A DNA stretch of 64,000 bases from Paragorgia papillata (GCA_035771165.1 JAWNZC010000406.1:2706001-2770000); one strand, 5' to 3'. Positions 11,301 through 19,469 are shown, counted from the stretch's first letter. Notes: a model not told the origin generated them from the sequence alone. Program-made: numbers and translations.

Positions 11301-14300
11301 AACAATAGCTGTCAAAACAACTTGTTTCAATTTTAAAACCGTATCACCGGTTTAACGATTCATTTCAAAATCTAATACAAGAAAACAAAACAAGATACGC
11401 ATACAAGCACTTCTTCGACTATTCCAGCGAGGTCAAGCATTGATACGCAGGGGACACTCCCACAGTCGAAATTTTTTATAGACGACACGTGACCAGCGTG
11501 TACCAGGGTCTTTCCGCAGCGAGGGGGGAGCGGAGGTAAGACCCTGGGTACGAGGTTGGGTAACATTACCTTATACACTTTCAAATCAGGTCTTAAAATT
11601 AACTATAAAAATGCTTTGTTAAATGTTTATAATTGTGATAATCTTCGTACTTGGAAATCCGTTTGCATCAAATGCAGAAAGGCTAGGCCTCTTGATACTT
11701 CTCCAAACTGCTGTACAGTAACCAGCATGCACATAAATGTTTTACTCAATCATGTAATTAGCAGTTTAATTGGGATCGCCGTAATTGGGGTTTCATGTGG
11801 GGAACTTCCTAGCTCTTCTTATTTCTAATGTAGTGGCTGAAGCTATCATTAAATCAACTGATTTGGGGAGGAGGGGGGGGGGGGGGGGGGGGGGCTATTA
11901 GAAGAGGGGGCTTAAAAGAGAGGGGGTGGCTTAATAGAGAAATTACGGTATATTTGTATTTTGTACACGACCAACCGTGAAAATTTCATTACCATACAGC
12001 CAATAGTTTTGAGGATATTGACCGCGGGTATGTGTTTCAACTAATCACTCATTTAATGAATATGTCATTGTATGGTTTGACTGCATGATAAATCGATAAT
12101 ACGACTAATGTATGTAGATATATGTAGAAGTAATGAGGAATGTATTATATAGTGTCGATTTTCGGCTCTTGGGGAAATAGAAGAACTCTGAAAAAAACCT
12201 TCGAAGCGCAGAAGACAACTAACAACTCTTTTCAGATGAGTTATAGGTGGTCACCATGCATGCAACCATAAACTAACGTCTTGCTTTCGGTGATATTTGC
12301 AGTGAGAACCAGTGCCCAAACAGAACGTACGTCCTGCATGCCTCTGACTTAATAATGTTTATCTTTACATATAGGGTTTATCTACTGATGTCTGCGTCCC
12401 TATTTCGAAACTACCAGATGTTATCACAAAAGCCAAGGAAGAAATTTCTAATTTATCATTGCTGGGTTAGTAATTACTGTAATAATTATTTTTATTACAG
12501 ACCCTACAATTTATAGCCCTACCTTTCTTCATAGTCTTTTCCACTAGTACTGACAGTCGTAATCATATAGCATCAGTGCTCCACGTCATGCTCGCGCATG
12601 TGATAACACTTTGCTAGCTTTGTAATTATAGAGATTTCTTCTGATATCACATGACCATATTATTAGTAGACTTATCAAATTCATTAAACATTCATGAAGA
12701 AAATTCAAAAGAAATGAATATTTAATTAATATCTGTAAATCGCATACAGATTCGTCCTGATTTACATCAACTTTTTCCTCAATTTACTTAGCTAAAATCA
12801 CTCCAACTTGAAAAATAGTTTGAAACATGGCTATTTAGATCCGTCCATTTGATAAGTACGATAAAGCATTAGCAGCGATCTGTATCTGATTTACTACGGC
12901 TCGCTTGCAGCTCGCCTTGTAAATCAGATACAGATCGTCGCTCATGCTTTATCTATTACACATTAGGGGTATTACACGGTGGTGTTTAATAAAAAACTAT
13001 ATGGATATCTATTATTTTGTACACTAGGTATATTTTCGTTTTCATTCATGTTGTTCGCAGAATTTGCTTACATCATCGTCGCCTATTTCTACTACAAATC
13101 TAGAGCTGGTGGCCATTTCAAAAACAATATTTGAAAAACTGCTTTTGATGCATAGAGATAAGCACAGACACAGACATTAACCTCGACGTGGACACGAAAG
13201 TGGACACGGAATCGACAATTACAAGACCGCACATATATACGTACAGTATTGTACTATAAAACTATGGTGCTGCATAAGCTGTGATTTAGAGTTTGGATAT
13301 AGCAAAGCGATTAACTGCCGATATGTTTTGGAACGAAATACTGCATGCCGTTTCGAGTGGAGCTCTTTATTTTACTCTATAATCAAGAACTCCGCTCGAA
13401 ACGTCAGTATTTCGTTTAAAAAATTATCGGCAAATATTGCTTTTCCAAATTGTTCTATAGTCGTGGTTTTATTGATTTGTATTTCAGCACCATTAGTTGG
13501 TCACGTGGGTGATGGAAACTTTCACCTTTTTATTGTTCTTGATCCAAACGATGCAGAAGAAGAAGAGAGAGCCATTGAACTTTCTCACAGAGTTGCACGG
13601 TGAGAATTTAATTGGTAAATATATCTGTTAGGGCGAAAACTACTATTGAATATACGTTTTGCTCAGGTCATCATGGATGTCCGTTTTGATATTTACTGAC
13701 CTATTATAACCGGACTTCGAGTCCTTTTTATGGTAGCGACCACTGAGATCTTATTTTGCTTAAAACGTACTACTTAATGACCGAGCCTGAGTTCATTACT
13801 GATGAAATATCGCAGAGGCCCGATATTTCACTAGTACAGACGGAACAAGCGAGGTCAATAAATAGTTTATTATATGACTACAGACACATGTGAACGTTCT
13901 GTGAAAACTCGACAAAGTATTAGGCCCGTATTGCCACCATCTTTCTTGACAGATGTTTCCCCATTTTTAAAGTACTATCCGTTTAGCTATAGAATTCTGA
14001 ACTTTAAATTTCTACTCCAAATAACATTTTTTCAATTTTGTTTGACATATTGCTCACGGTTGTGCGTTAAGTTGTTTAAAAAAACCATCTGAAATTCTAT
14101 AATACTTGTAAGAAGTAAATGTTATGTAATATATCAACAACGAGTTTGAGTGTTTTATCAGGGGATCCAAACACGAGAAAACCACTGATCTCGAAATAAA
14201 ACTGGATTAAGCATCTATTGTTTACAAAATGAAGCCGGAAGTCACCCATTACTAAGGGACCAAGTGATGGTCTTTCTAGCGTATTCTGGCACCGATATAA

Positions 14301-16244
14301 ACATTTTGTTGAATGAGATGCTGAATCTTTGAAAGAAAATATAGCTCAATAGTCTTTTTTGGTACAGAAGACGTTTTAAGAAGACATTTTTCAGCATGTT
14401 TGGTCCCTTAGTAATTACGGATTTCTTTTGTTTAGCTGGCTTCATTTTATGAACCAGTGGACAATAGGTTGCACTATCCAGTTTTATTTCGAGATCAGTG
14501 GAGAAAACATGATGAAAGCACGAGGCCGAAGATATGGCATCTCAATCGAGCGATTTCAATTGGAAAATGCAATTAAAATAAACCCTCATGAGATTTTATT
14601 GATGAGTGTATGTAACATTTATTCATACAACAACTTGCTTATTTTGCATAAATAATTGAGACCTTAAGTATAAATACTTTCCTTCGGTACGTATAGTGTA
14701 GTAGGAAAGTATATTCATTATGGCACTAGCTGTATTCCCAAGAGGATGCTGCGGCATACCCCGTGGTCAGAAGAGCACTTATATAAAGAGCAGTACCACG
14801 TTGGAGAAGTCACTCGGTTAACAGTGTTGGTCGTCAAACTTGTATTTTAATTTGGTCTATTTCTGTACATAGTTTGTTTTTTATATATTATTTCTTTGTA
14901 TATTACTGCATGTTCGCTCTGTTCGGGGAGCAGCGCTGTTTATCTCGGTCCCGACCCAGATTTCCTGTCAAGTTTTTCCCAGATGTGGTTTTTTTATCAG
15001 ACAGGTTTTTTCTGGCCTTCCTGATGCCAGCCAATTGTGTAATAGTGCATAGCTACTGTGTTTCCAGTTCTTCACCTATCTTGCAGTATATACTTGTATA
15101 TTTTGTCACTAGCTGTTTCTGCATGTATATCGCGCTTGTTTGTTTCTTTGTATATAGTTTTCATGCATGCCATCATTCATGTAATCTATCACACATATTT
15201 AGTAGAATCTATACGTGTAGTCTAGCAATGTTTTATTAAAGAGCTGTTCGTCTCCAACACTGCATGACACCGCAACAAGATTCTCCACACTCCCAGTTGT
15301 CGTGTGCGTTGTAGAGTAATGAATAAGATGAACACCGGTTTTCATCTAATAGCTTGGGTTTTACTGGCGAATCCAACTTCAATCAGGTGATTGAATGAAC
15401 TATTGTAATTGGCTGATTATCTCATGAATTATTAATTATTTGAGATATTATTACAAACAATGTTACAAACGTTTTGGACGTTTTAAAAAGTTTACATAAC
15501 GCGGAAACTCGAAGTATACATTTGTTGAAAGCTTAATATAAAATTTCTAACAACGTACCTGCACGATATATTTCATCAACGAGTAGTTCTGAAATTATTA
15601 TCCATCTTGTTGCATATACTGACATGACTTTGGACATAGTTTAACGCTACTCTGGCCAGAGTAGCGTTAAACTATGTCTGATTCTTCACCTGGCCGTGTT
15701 TGGAATTTATTTGTTGACATGACTTTCATTTTGTTTATAAAATTTTCACTGTCAGCAACTGCCAGCGGTCTGCTCAGGAACCAATCAAGTTGCTGGATTT
15801 CACGTTCCGAACCGCTCACACGAAAAAAGTCATATGATAAATTTATTAGGCGTGCCCGATTCATATAGGTCCGAACAATCCATTTATAGATTCTATTTAG
15901 GAAAAAGTTAGAGGTATACTCAAAAAATTATAAACCGTTCATGTTGGATTGGTCACTCTGTTGGTCATTGATATAGGAAAACTGCAGTCCAGTTATCTGC
16001 AGGTCAGCGGTCCGAACATCATCAAATAAAGGGAGAATAATTTTTTGTTTCAAAATTTTATGTCACTTTTAGACATGCATTGGCTTTAAATGGCACGTGC
16101 ACCGGCGAGCATGGTATCGGACGTGGTAAGATGGATCTTCTGGAAGAAGAAATAGGAAGCACCGGAATTGAAGTGATGAAGCAAATTAAGAATACGTTTG
16201 ATCCCCTGAACATTATGAATCCTGGAAAGATTTTGAAGATTTAG
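781..16244 (+). CDS. LDHD: D-lactate dehydrogenase (LDHD), C-terminal exons; gene truncated by window start
   Basis: Four exons (781-908, 12375-12465, 13488-13599, 16073-16244) join in phase to a stop at 16242-16244 and give about 167 residues. The product is an FAD-linked oxidase of the LDHD/glycolate-oxidase family, which oxidises D-lactate to pyruvate in mitochondria and passes electrons to cytochrome c (family knowledge). Family signatures in order are ARHDAWY and [18 protein letters not shown], and TGEHGIG near the C-terminus, followed by the usual NPGK tail. Known animal LDHD proteins are near 500 residues, so the N-terminal FAD-binding half and mitochondrial signal must lie upstream of base 1. 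All introns use GT-AG. The first visible intron (909-12374) is swollen by nested transposons. Identification is firm; the exact 3' UTR is not. Confidence 0.93.
909..1462. other. LDHD intron sequence without recognised genes
   Basis: No coding signal is seen. A segment near 1315-1390 contains caatctcgttcccagagcc, a motif that recurs at 20069 and (variant) 29674, so part of this stretch is dispersed repeat. Confidence 0.5.
1463..1852 (+). pseudogene. ZAD-like zinc-finger first-exon fragment, frame broken
   Basis: An ATG at 1463 opens 61 codons containing [21 protein letters not shown] and a stop at 1646-1648. Paired cysteines followed by an LFG-K-KEN motif resemble ZAD-like zinc-binding N-termini that are common in anthozoan genes. 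After the stop, another frame (about 1665-1852) continues with basic, coding-looking sequence ([12 protein letters not shown]) to a TAG. This suggests a broken copy or an unspliced exon pair carried in a repeat. Function is unassigned; the family call is from memory of the motif only. Confidence 0.35.
2058..2117. repeat. Short palindromic repeat
   Basis: cctcgctcccagggcc at the left and ggccctgggaacgagg at the right form a 60-bp imperfect hairpin of the CTCGTTCCCAGGG type. Confidence 0.7.
2119..2143. repeat. (AT)n microsatellite
   Basis: Uninterrupted AT dinucleotides. Confidence 0.95.
2332..2387. repeat. (AT)n microsatellite, about 28 units
   Basis: Pure TA/AT dinucleotide run; it causes spurious open frames of repeating Ile-Tyr on both strands. 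Confidence 0.97.
2559..2743. mobile_element. MITE with ~70-bp TIRs
   Basis: The arms begin acaaatagattccatttt and run inward to aacgtggtaagaac on both sides with few mismatches. TAAA flanks both ends (2555-2558, 2744-2747), a possible 4-bp target duplication. An (AT)n run follows at 2747-2771. Confidence 0.8.
2832..2917. repeat. Perfect 31-bp inverted repeat (hairpin)
   Basis: Arms 2832-2862 and 2887-2917 are exact reverse complements around a 24-base spacer. Likely a small foldback element. Confidence 0.9.
3490..3852 (+). pseudogene. Non-LTR retrotransposon RT C-terminal fragment, 5' piece
   Basis: The frame reads [16 protein letters not shown] then [19 protein letters not shown] and [12 protein letters not shown], the typical region after the reverse transcriptase catalytic core in CR1/Jockey-type LINEs. 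A frameshift lies near 3770-3785, after which coding resumes ([21 protein letters not shown]). The frame is interrupted at 3852 by the gypsy insertion and continues at 10378. The copy is 5' truncated and inactive. Confidence 0.75.
3853..4058 (-). repeat. Gypsy 3' LTR
   Basis: 206 bp, starting TGTTACACCC on the + strand and matching 10168-10373. The inner border abuts ctccccaccaat, which on the minus strand is the polypurine tract. Confidence 0.92.
4059..4070 (-). other. Polypurine tract
   Basis: The minus strand reads attggtggggag immediately before the 3' LTR, the expected place for plus-strand priming. Confidence 0.6.
4211..5065 (-). CDS. Gypsy integrase tail / C-terminal Pol extension with C2H2-like finger
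   Basis: The segment 5066-5130 reads [11 protein letters not shown] in this frame, the GPY/F-like end of integrase, and continues into a 284-codon acidic, Pro/Gln-rich tail. Near its end is CYHCGH...H...H, a C2H2-like arrangement (about residues 235-260). The function of such a tail is unknown. It ends about 150 bp before the 3' LTR. Confidence 0.7.
   Translation of the reverse strand: MYVVVNRKGTSPVYEVKPECQRHGRHRIMHRNQLLPCASLPAAGPQAKDLTSHRKQLGNTRQCKPQSEDNNCQSEDDDDFHVEWEVVQPSRDQTEVNRQLEVEDPIAVEQIEPPEERMEPTGEHMEDPTTELPLVEPLEGRNIIPPSVVIEQQAPQEIPNIENGPNPEIEINQGRSQRARHPPQTFQYTALGGDPYYTSTIQTTPVSVNPVLGPWPPPVQLQPIPVPPPQLQSTSVSIPYACYHCGHVIQQLYGNQFLLAHMGNRHYWSGPNGVSTLQWPAYYL
5113..5891 (-). pseudogene. 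Gypsy integrase core, frameshifted
   Basis: The first part (5547-5891) holds the first two catalytic acidic residues (SIDFVHLE and HHDQG); the second (5113-5559) holds [18 protein letters not shown] with the catalytic Glu. The two parts are in different frames, so the integrase is broken near 5550. The N-terminal zinc-binding part lies across the frame change at about 5890. Confidence 0.85.
5888..6544 (-). CDS. Gypsy RNase H C-terminal part and pre-integrase linker
   Basis: It contains [32 protein letters not shown] and [15 protein letters not shown], the conserved second half of gypsy RNase H. It is in another frame from the RT segment, so the RNase H is frameshifted. The frame ends where the integrase zinc-binding region would start. 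Confidence 0.8.
   Translation of the reverse strand: MPQRMGLVQLSTKRKRAIYDQLDLAHGKLEFLALKWAICEHFRDYLYFAPHFTVYTDNNPLTYVQSTAKLNAAGHRWVAELADFNFDIKYHPGKLNQVADTLSRMPFDIDHYIQACTKKTSHEEVNATTSSITSQDRVETIWIAALTDNVDLLNLDHTMSGSPQRGKVTVETLRDAQHNDPSIGRVLAFKTAGEKPSIKQQRGETHATRALYGTLRIS
6426..7760 (-). CDS. pol: Gypsy reverse transcriptase
   Basis: A 444-codon frame contains a full Ty3/gypsy [25 protein letters not shown], the LPFGLRNAP block and the YIDDVIVF catalytic motif, followed by the thumb and connection, and the first part of RNase H ([16 protein letters not shown]). It overlaps the upstream protease frame by about 65 bp in a different frame and loses frame inside RNase H near 6510. The RT core itself is intact. 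Confidence 0.9.
   Translation of the reverse strand: MCVCRTLQDRNKTQQLLMGSRDVNIHNTTEQTSCTDLLAEIDLGDLTEEQRRQAQQMVIEEAESFSVNDSDIGCIPGLEMNINLIDKQPVQRCYSHVPRPLYSEVKHYIEDLLNRGWIRPSRSSYSSPVVCVRRKVGDLRLCVDFRELNRKTFPDRHPLPRVEEILGSLGGNHWFSMLDQGKAYHQGFIAQESQHLTAFVTPWGLYEWIRLPFGLRNAPGEFQRFMESCLNGLRDEICIPYIDDVIVFSRTFEDHIEHVRKVLQRLRQHGVKLKAKKCRLFKKEVSCLGRIISSSGHRPDPTSSQAVIALKDTYPKTVGEVRKLLGLLGYHRQYIPNFSRTAKCMFDLLQSPKDANTSTKGGPSSATKVKWEDKHQQALNSLLDCLVTPPVLSYPDFNKPFTLYTDASKDGLGAALYQEKEGHLRPIGFGSRQIRVSCLKMGYL
7696..8763 (-). pseudogene. Gypsy MYND finger plus retropepsin and linker, one in-frame stop
   Basis: The frame starts with a MYND-type zinc finger (CNQC, CSGC, YCSKQC, then W and HKPLC), then a retropepsin with active-site DTGA and a flap-like stretch. 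A TAG at 8368-8370 interrupts the protease; the same frame then runs on to 7696. It is in the same frame as Gag. MYND fingers normally mediate protein binding; their placement between Gag and protease is unusual. The protease is broken here. Confidence 0.8.
8764..8925 (-). pseudogene. Gypsy CCHC zinc-knuckle segment in a shifted frame
   Basis: Between the Gag stop and the MYND frame, the +1 frame is open and contains [14 protein letters not shown], a canonical C-x2-C-x4-H-x4-C knuckle (8805-8846). Upstream and downstream frames agree with each other but not with this one, so two compensating frame changes flank it. Confidence 0.75.
8905..10131 (-). CDS. gag: Gypsy Gag-like protein
   Basis: A 408-codon frame begins just inside the primer site; an internal Met at 10086 (MAGTGSKS) is a plausible start. 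The product has an N-terminal helical segment resembling a SAP-like fold, a coiled-coil-like charged region (about residues 120-155) and a retroviral-capsid-like centre, but no zinc finger in this frame. It stops just before the CCHC knuckle, which lies in the +1 frame, after a run of five C on the coding strand (8922-8926). It would package element RNA. Part of a decayed copy. Confidence 0.75.
   Translation of the reverse strand: MIVVSNNFLVVVGGNMAGTGSKSIEDLQLDIEAKICGFPLEKLETLAQFLKVEVSVEKPKGRLHVTRRIRQEVDALVTEHENKADFLYEVSEFITQDEGKHVEVSVGISEQYEHAKKEYEELQGKFKAMMENQTKLLKEAEEKVNLAKQTSPVSVVNSPDINALLKREFKISGTVGGDHQKDNLSFVGLIRQIDSGLGKGYKESEVIEAVIRAIHSGSKLKSYLEMMTDITLPKLRQILRAHYQEKSGTELYQELTTMVQGPIENPQDFLLRALSLRERVVFASKAEGAMMKYEPALVQSLFIHAVETGLRDEVIRNKLRPVLQKSGSTDEELMENLNKIVSVEGERKAKLSPRTTKVSNVDVNTANNYGDEQFPSKSKTAKNNQAFNLKSTLEAVQADLANPLISRS
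10152..10165 (-). other. Primer-binding site, tRNA-Trp type
   Basis: The minus strand reads TGGTGACCCCGACG, which complements the 3' end of animal tRNA-Trp including CCA. It lies two bases inside the 5' LTR. tRNA-Trp priming is known for the CsRn1-type branch of Ty3/gypsy. Confidence 0.8.
10168..10373 (-). repeat. Gypsy 5' LTR
   Basis: 206 bp, matching 3853-4058. On the element's strand it is followed after two bases by the primer-binding site. Confidence 0.92.
10378..10546 (+). pseudogene. Non-LTR retrotransposon fragment, middle piece
   Basis: Directly after the gypsy 5' LTR and its target duplication the LINE frame resumes ([18 protein letters not shown], then [16 protein letters not shown]). 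It is interrupted again at 10547 by a TIR element. Confidence 0.75.
10547..11558. mobile_element. 1,012-bp TIR element with exact 9-bp target duplication
   Basis: The TIRs of about 73 bp start caacctcgtacccagggtct and differ at one position. ggtaacatt occurs at 10538-10546 and 11559-11567. The element splits a LINE reading frame that continues cleanly across the site. It has no coding capacity, so it is non-autonomous, MULE-like by duplication length. Confidence 0.9.
11568..11828 (+). pseudogene. Non-LTR retrotransposon fragment, 3' piece
   Basis: Past the second copy of the 9-bp target duplication the same frame continues ([18 protein letters not shown]). The likely end of the coding region has a [10 protein letters not shown] motif. 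Excising the two insertions leaves one continuous LINE fragment. Confidence 0.65.
11873..11894. repeat. Poly-G tract, 22 bases
   Basis: An uninterrupted G run at the right end of the TA-flanked outer element. Confidence 0.95.
12375..12465 (+). CDS. LDHD: LDHD exon b
   Basis: The acceptor atatag ends at 12374 and the donor gttagt starts at 12466. It encodes 30 codons beginning [16 protein letters not shown] plus one base of the next codon. The STDVCVPIS stretch is nearly invariant in LDHD proteins and lines up directly after exon a. Confidence 0.92.
12860..12953. repeat. Palindromic foldback in LDHD intron
   Basis: gataaagcattagcag and its near-exact inverse at the right end form arms of about 34 bp with a 26-bp centre. 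Confidence 0.8.
13316..13432. repeat. Foldback element in LDHD intron
   Basis: Arms of about 45 bp (tgccgatatgtttt and inverse aaaaaattatcggca) contain inverted gaaatactg and gtttcgag blocks. It lies 55 bp before LDHD exon c. Confidence 0.75.
13488..13599 (+). CDS. LDHD: LDHD exon c
   Basis: The acceptor tatttcag ends at 13487 and the donor gtgaga starts at 13600. The exon completes the split codon (Ala) and encodes [12 protein letters not shown], the conserved histidine-containing motif of the FAD-oxidase C domain, then an acidic stretch and SHRVA. Confidence 0.93.
14137..14182. repeat. Foldback family 'gtttgagtgtttcatcagggg', copy 1 (split)
   Basis: The sequence matches 19470-19515. It is split by the hAT-like MITE at 14183-14500, after which the family sequence resumes to about 14660 and again at 15325-15460. 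A ~650-bp unidentified insertion (14670-15320) with a TATA-like ttatataaag lies between. Confidence 0.65.
14183..14500. mobile_element. hAT-like MITE, 318 bp, 8-bp target duplication
   Basis: The ends are cactgatctcgaaataaaac and its inverse; gagaaaac flanks both sides exactly (14175-14182, 14501-14508). CA-TG type ends with an 8-bp duplication fit the hAT superfamily. Confidence 0.85.
14670..15320. other. Unidentified insertion, possibly a solo LTR
   Basis: It interrupts a repeat that is continuous at 19660-19700. It contains a TATA-like ttatataaag (14778-14788) and a late ttattaaag, an LTR-like promoter and polyA layout. Exact ends and target duplication could not be fixed. Confidence 0.3.
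15590..15900. repeat. Dispersed repeat, inverted relative to 34130-34330
   Basis: tccatcttgttgcatatactg and the accaatcaag/ctgg segments match the region 34130-34330 in the opposite orientation. This copy has an extra 83-bp insert with a perfect palindrome. Confidence 0.6.
15633..15678. repeat. Perfect 46-bp palindrome with no spacer
   Basis: The two 23-base halves meet at tgg|cca and match at every position. It sits in a segment bounded by direct copies of tgacatgacttt (starting 15620 and 15715). Confidence 0.95.
16073..16244 (+). CDS. LDHD: LDHD terminal coding exon
   Basis: The acceptor cacttttag ends at 16072. The exon completes a split Arg codon and encodes [19 protein letters not shown] through NPGKILKI, then TAG at 16242-16244. 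[10 protein letters not shown] is the diagnostic C-terminal motif of the family. A TIR transposon begins 18 bp after the stop. Confidence 0.93.
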
Positions 16245-16261
16245 GAGAAAGAAGAGTGTGC

Positions 16262-16833
16262 CCAGCCTAGACACTAGGCCTTCTATATATATCTTGGCGA
16301 GGGGGCTCGCGTGCCTGTAGCGGTCTGGAACCCAACGACAAATAGAAGGCCTAGCCGAATTGCCAACGACATCTCAAAAGTGCCCTAAAACGGCCCATGT
16401 TAAAGATAGCGACATACAGTGATATCACACGATGTTTCTCGCAATTTCGTTAATTTCAGTTAGTCTCTATTATAAAAACAAGTAAGTTATAAAACCTAAA
16501 TAACCTATTGATTACTATACGCGTACTTCTTACAATGATCGTAATTCGTAAACATTTCCTACACTGACAAGTCAAACCTGGGTCGTTAAATGGTTAGATT
16601 CGTGTCCAGCAACTTTTATGTACCATTCCGTTAAAGTGTGATACTACTGTATCTCGCTATCTTTGACTTGGGCCGTGTGATAACACAGTATGTCGCTATC
16701 TTTGACATCCATGGCCGTTTTAGGGCACTTTTGAGATGTTGGCAATTCGACTTGGCCTTCTACTTCTTGCTAGGTTCCAGACCTTTGCGAATGCAGGCCT
16801 TCGCGAGAATAGTGGGCCTAATGTCTAGGCTGG
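16262..16833. mobile_element. TIR element in the LDHD 3' flank, 572 bp
   Basis: The TIRs are about 170 bp, starting ccagcctagac, and share agtgccctaaaacggcc and aaagatagcgacata blocks. agtgtgc flanks both sides (7-8 bp duplication). It begins 18 bp after the LDHD stop codon, so it is probably transcribed in the 3' UTR. Confidence 0.85.
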
Positions 16834-16961
16834 AGTGTGCCATGAAATCAGTGCTAGATCAAGGGCAGTCTGTACAGGAGTGAAATTATTAAGAACAAGA
16901 GGGCACTCGGAGACTGCATCTCCCTTTAACGAGTATTAAAACTCGTCTGGCGTTAAAACAG

Positions 16962-16967
16962 AATAAA
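16962..16967 (+). terminator. Candidate LDHD polyadenylation signal AATAAA
   Basis: AATAAA lies 718 bp past the LDHD stop, beyond the 572-bp TIR element at 16262-16833. Without that element it would be about 140 bp from the stop, so it may be the ancestral signal. Position is the only evidence. Confidence 0.3.
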
Positions 16968-17007
16968 AAGATAAAGTTGTTCCCCAACAACAACGCGCAT
17001 GAAAGAG

Positions 17008-17478
17008 TTAAAGGGGATTGGCATTAAAAATTAAGTTTGTCTAATTTGAAAGAACTCATAAAATTGTAATAGAAGATCCTTTACAACTTTTTCGTATCTT
17101 TCTGCGTTTTCAAGATATTTCAATTTGTTTGATATGTAAATGAGATGGTCTCTGACATCAGGAGTGGGGTAAAATATTTTCATACAGAGCAAAATCACTT
17201 ACATATCTAACATGAAATGTTCAGCGTCGCAAGGAGTTTTTATGTGCACAGTTTCAAATTATTTCGATGAATAAACGTAGAGATATAACTGGTTTTGCTA
17301 CATGTGAAAATATTTTACCCCACACCTGACGTCAGAGACCATTCGTTTACATATCAAACAAATTGAAATATCTTGAAAACGAAGAGAGATACGAAAAAGT
17401 TGTTAAGGATGTTCTATTACAATTTTATGAGTTCTTTCAAATTAGACAAACTTAATTTTTAGTGATATTGCCCTTTAA
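17008..17478. mobile_element. MITE with ~170-bp TIRs
   Basis: ttaaaggggattggc at the left and its inverse at the right extend into long arms that share aattgaaatatcttgaaaac. No coding. Confidence 0.8.
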
Positions 17479-17500
17479 AGGAAAACGAGTTATCCCGCTA

Positions 17501-17976
17501 CAGTCAACTCTCGCCTTGCGGACACCCCACTATTAAGGGCAGGAGCTAAATCCCCGACCGAAACTAGTAAGAAATGTATGGAAATAACTCCCGCTATTAT
17601 GGACTCCCGCTATTACGGAATTGTGGACACATCATGTGGTCCCACACAAACATTTTATTGTTTTACTCTCGTTACAACGGACACTTTCGTGACAACGGAT
17701 ACCTTGGACGTATTGAATGACATATTTATACTCTTCTGTTTGTCATCATTTCTGTCGACAAAAATGACAAAGAAAAGACACCACATTCATGTTACAGTTG
17801 AAATTTTTGGTTTGTAATTTGACTTGTATTGTATAATTATGTATCACGGTAAATGTTAACTAGGAATTAAAAGAAACTGGCCATTTTAAAAGAAAAGAGC
17901 AGTAATACATTATAGTGACATTTTACAACCTGAAATCGCGTCATTTTCATCGCACTGCGGACACCAGAGTTGACTG
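17501..17976. mobile_element. pogo/Tigger-like non-autonomous element
   Basis: The ends read cagtcaactctcg and (inverted) cagtcaactctgg, flanked by TA on both sides, with gcggacacc blocks. This end sequence is typical of the Tigger branch of Tc1/mariner. No transposase frame. Confidence 0.75.
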
Positions 17977-18989
17977 TATCCAGGCTAGCTCACGAAACCT
18001 ACACATGAATAAATAAAATGCTTGATTACACTCGTACCGATAAAGAGCGCAATCAAGCACTTCTTCTACACGGGGAATCTTGCGGTCAGATTTTCTATTA
18101 AATTCGTATCCAAACCTTAACCAAATTTAACTAAAATTTAATGGTTGGTCCTTGGTCTAGATATGATCAATCTTTCCACAACATTTTATGAAAATCTGTA
18201 CAGTATTTTGTGATATATCCCGGCGACAGACAGCCGACCGACGGACAGACAAACAGGTAAAAATGTACAATAAAACAATTGTTAATAAAATAATTATTAA
18301 AGTAAATGGTTTGAACCTAGGAGTATTATAACATGTTTGTGAACGTTGCTCGTTTAGGTTAGTGTAATCTTGAGAAAAACTGTTAGTGGTGGTAGTGACT
18401 GACGTTTCGACGGCCTCAACGGCGGTCATCCTCAGTGTCGAGTAGAAACATTTGTCAGGTTTGCCTATGTTTATATGTCCGGTTCATTTGCACCAACTAC
18501 AGGCAACGACTTACACTGGAAAGTTGGTACATAAACGTAGAACAACAACCGACACAACCATTACATGCACCTTACAAAAGTCGACTTATCCATAACGTCT
18601 TATCCGATGCCTTACGTCTCGGTCAAACATGTTGACTTCTCCACACACGAATCTCTGATTGGGTGTCTGCCCTTACTGCATGGTAAGAAGCGTGTCAATC
18701 CTTGGTTGATGTTTCATGTATCGGTCACTAAATGATGTTCACAGTCTTCCCTGATGTCCTAAGTACCCCCATATATTACTGATCTTCATGCTCTTCCCCT
18801 TCTGCATGAACTTCGTGTGATCAGAGAAAGTCTTTTAATTCCTCTTTCCTTTTTTTTTTGTCCGTTTCTCCCCTCATTTTATCTCCCCTCACTTTCTTAG
18901 GTGAGACCTCACAATTTCTGACTTCCTGCAAACGCCAATATGTAAATGACTTATATGTATTAATGTATATACCGTAATTATTGACGTAA
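17977..18989. other. Intergenic sequence, repeat-rich, no gene seen
   Basis: The stretch 18375-18412 (gacgtttcgacggc and neighbours) recurs inverted at 19971-20015. No coding frame of note was found. Confidence 0.5.
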
Positions 18990-18991
18990 TA

Positions 18992-19464
18992 CAGTGTGTA
19001 TAAAAAAAACCCGGAACCCTTAGAAAATTAATTAGTATTCTTTTAAAACAACCTATTGTAGTAGTTTGAAAGCCCTAAAAGCGCTGCGTTATAAATTAAT
19101 CAGCACATAAGTTAAACAGGCAGGAAAAAAGCTTTTAAATACTTTCAGCCATTCATACACTTCAAGTTAACTTAATTTCCCAGTGGCCGGTTGTATAAAA
19201 AGGTGGTTAACTTTAACCGAAGTTAGAGCTTAATTCTAGCCAATCAAGACCAGTGTTTGGGAAGTTAACTACAATTTAACTACGCAACGGGTAGTTAAAC
19301 TGTCGTTAAAAGTTCTATACAACTGGCTGCATGTGTATAAGACCGTGTTTTTCACGCGTCCGTGTCTCAGCTGAGGTGTTTAAGGCTTTCAAACTACTAC
19401 AATAGGTTGTTTGAACAGAATACTAATTCCGTTAAGGTCCGTTTTTTTTTATACACATGCACTG
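18992..19464. mobile_element. TA-flanked MITE with an inner foldback
   Basis: Arms of about 80 bp share cctattgtagtagtttgaaag; the outer ends read cagtg...cactg next to TA. An inner inverted pair (19181-19329, cagtggccggttgtata) suggests nesting. Confidence 0.75.
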
Positions 19465-19469
19465 TATAT

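Larger units (their letters stand above)
3253..11948. mobile_element. Outer TA-flanked inverted ends enclosing a transposon nest
   Basis: ccgtaatttctctatt at 3253 is matched inverted at 11933-11948, each followed inward by G/C-rich gggggcttatt-type repeats. TA dinucleotides flank both outer ends. This looks like one TA-inserting foldback element whose interior was later filled by a LINE fragment, a gypsy element and a 1-kb TIR element. The enclosed distance is large, so two independent related elements remain possible. Confidence 0.5.

Noticed and set aside
14874..15239. 121-codon hydrophobic + frame
   Set aside because: T-rich sequence in an insertion; hydrophobicity follows from composition.
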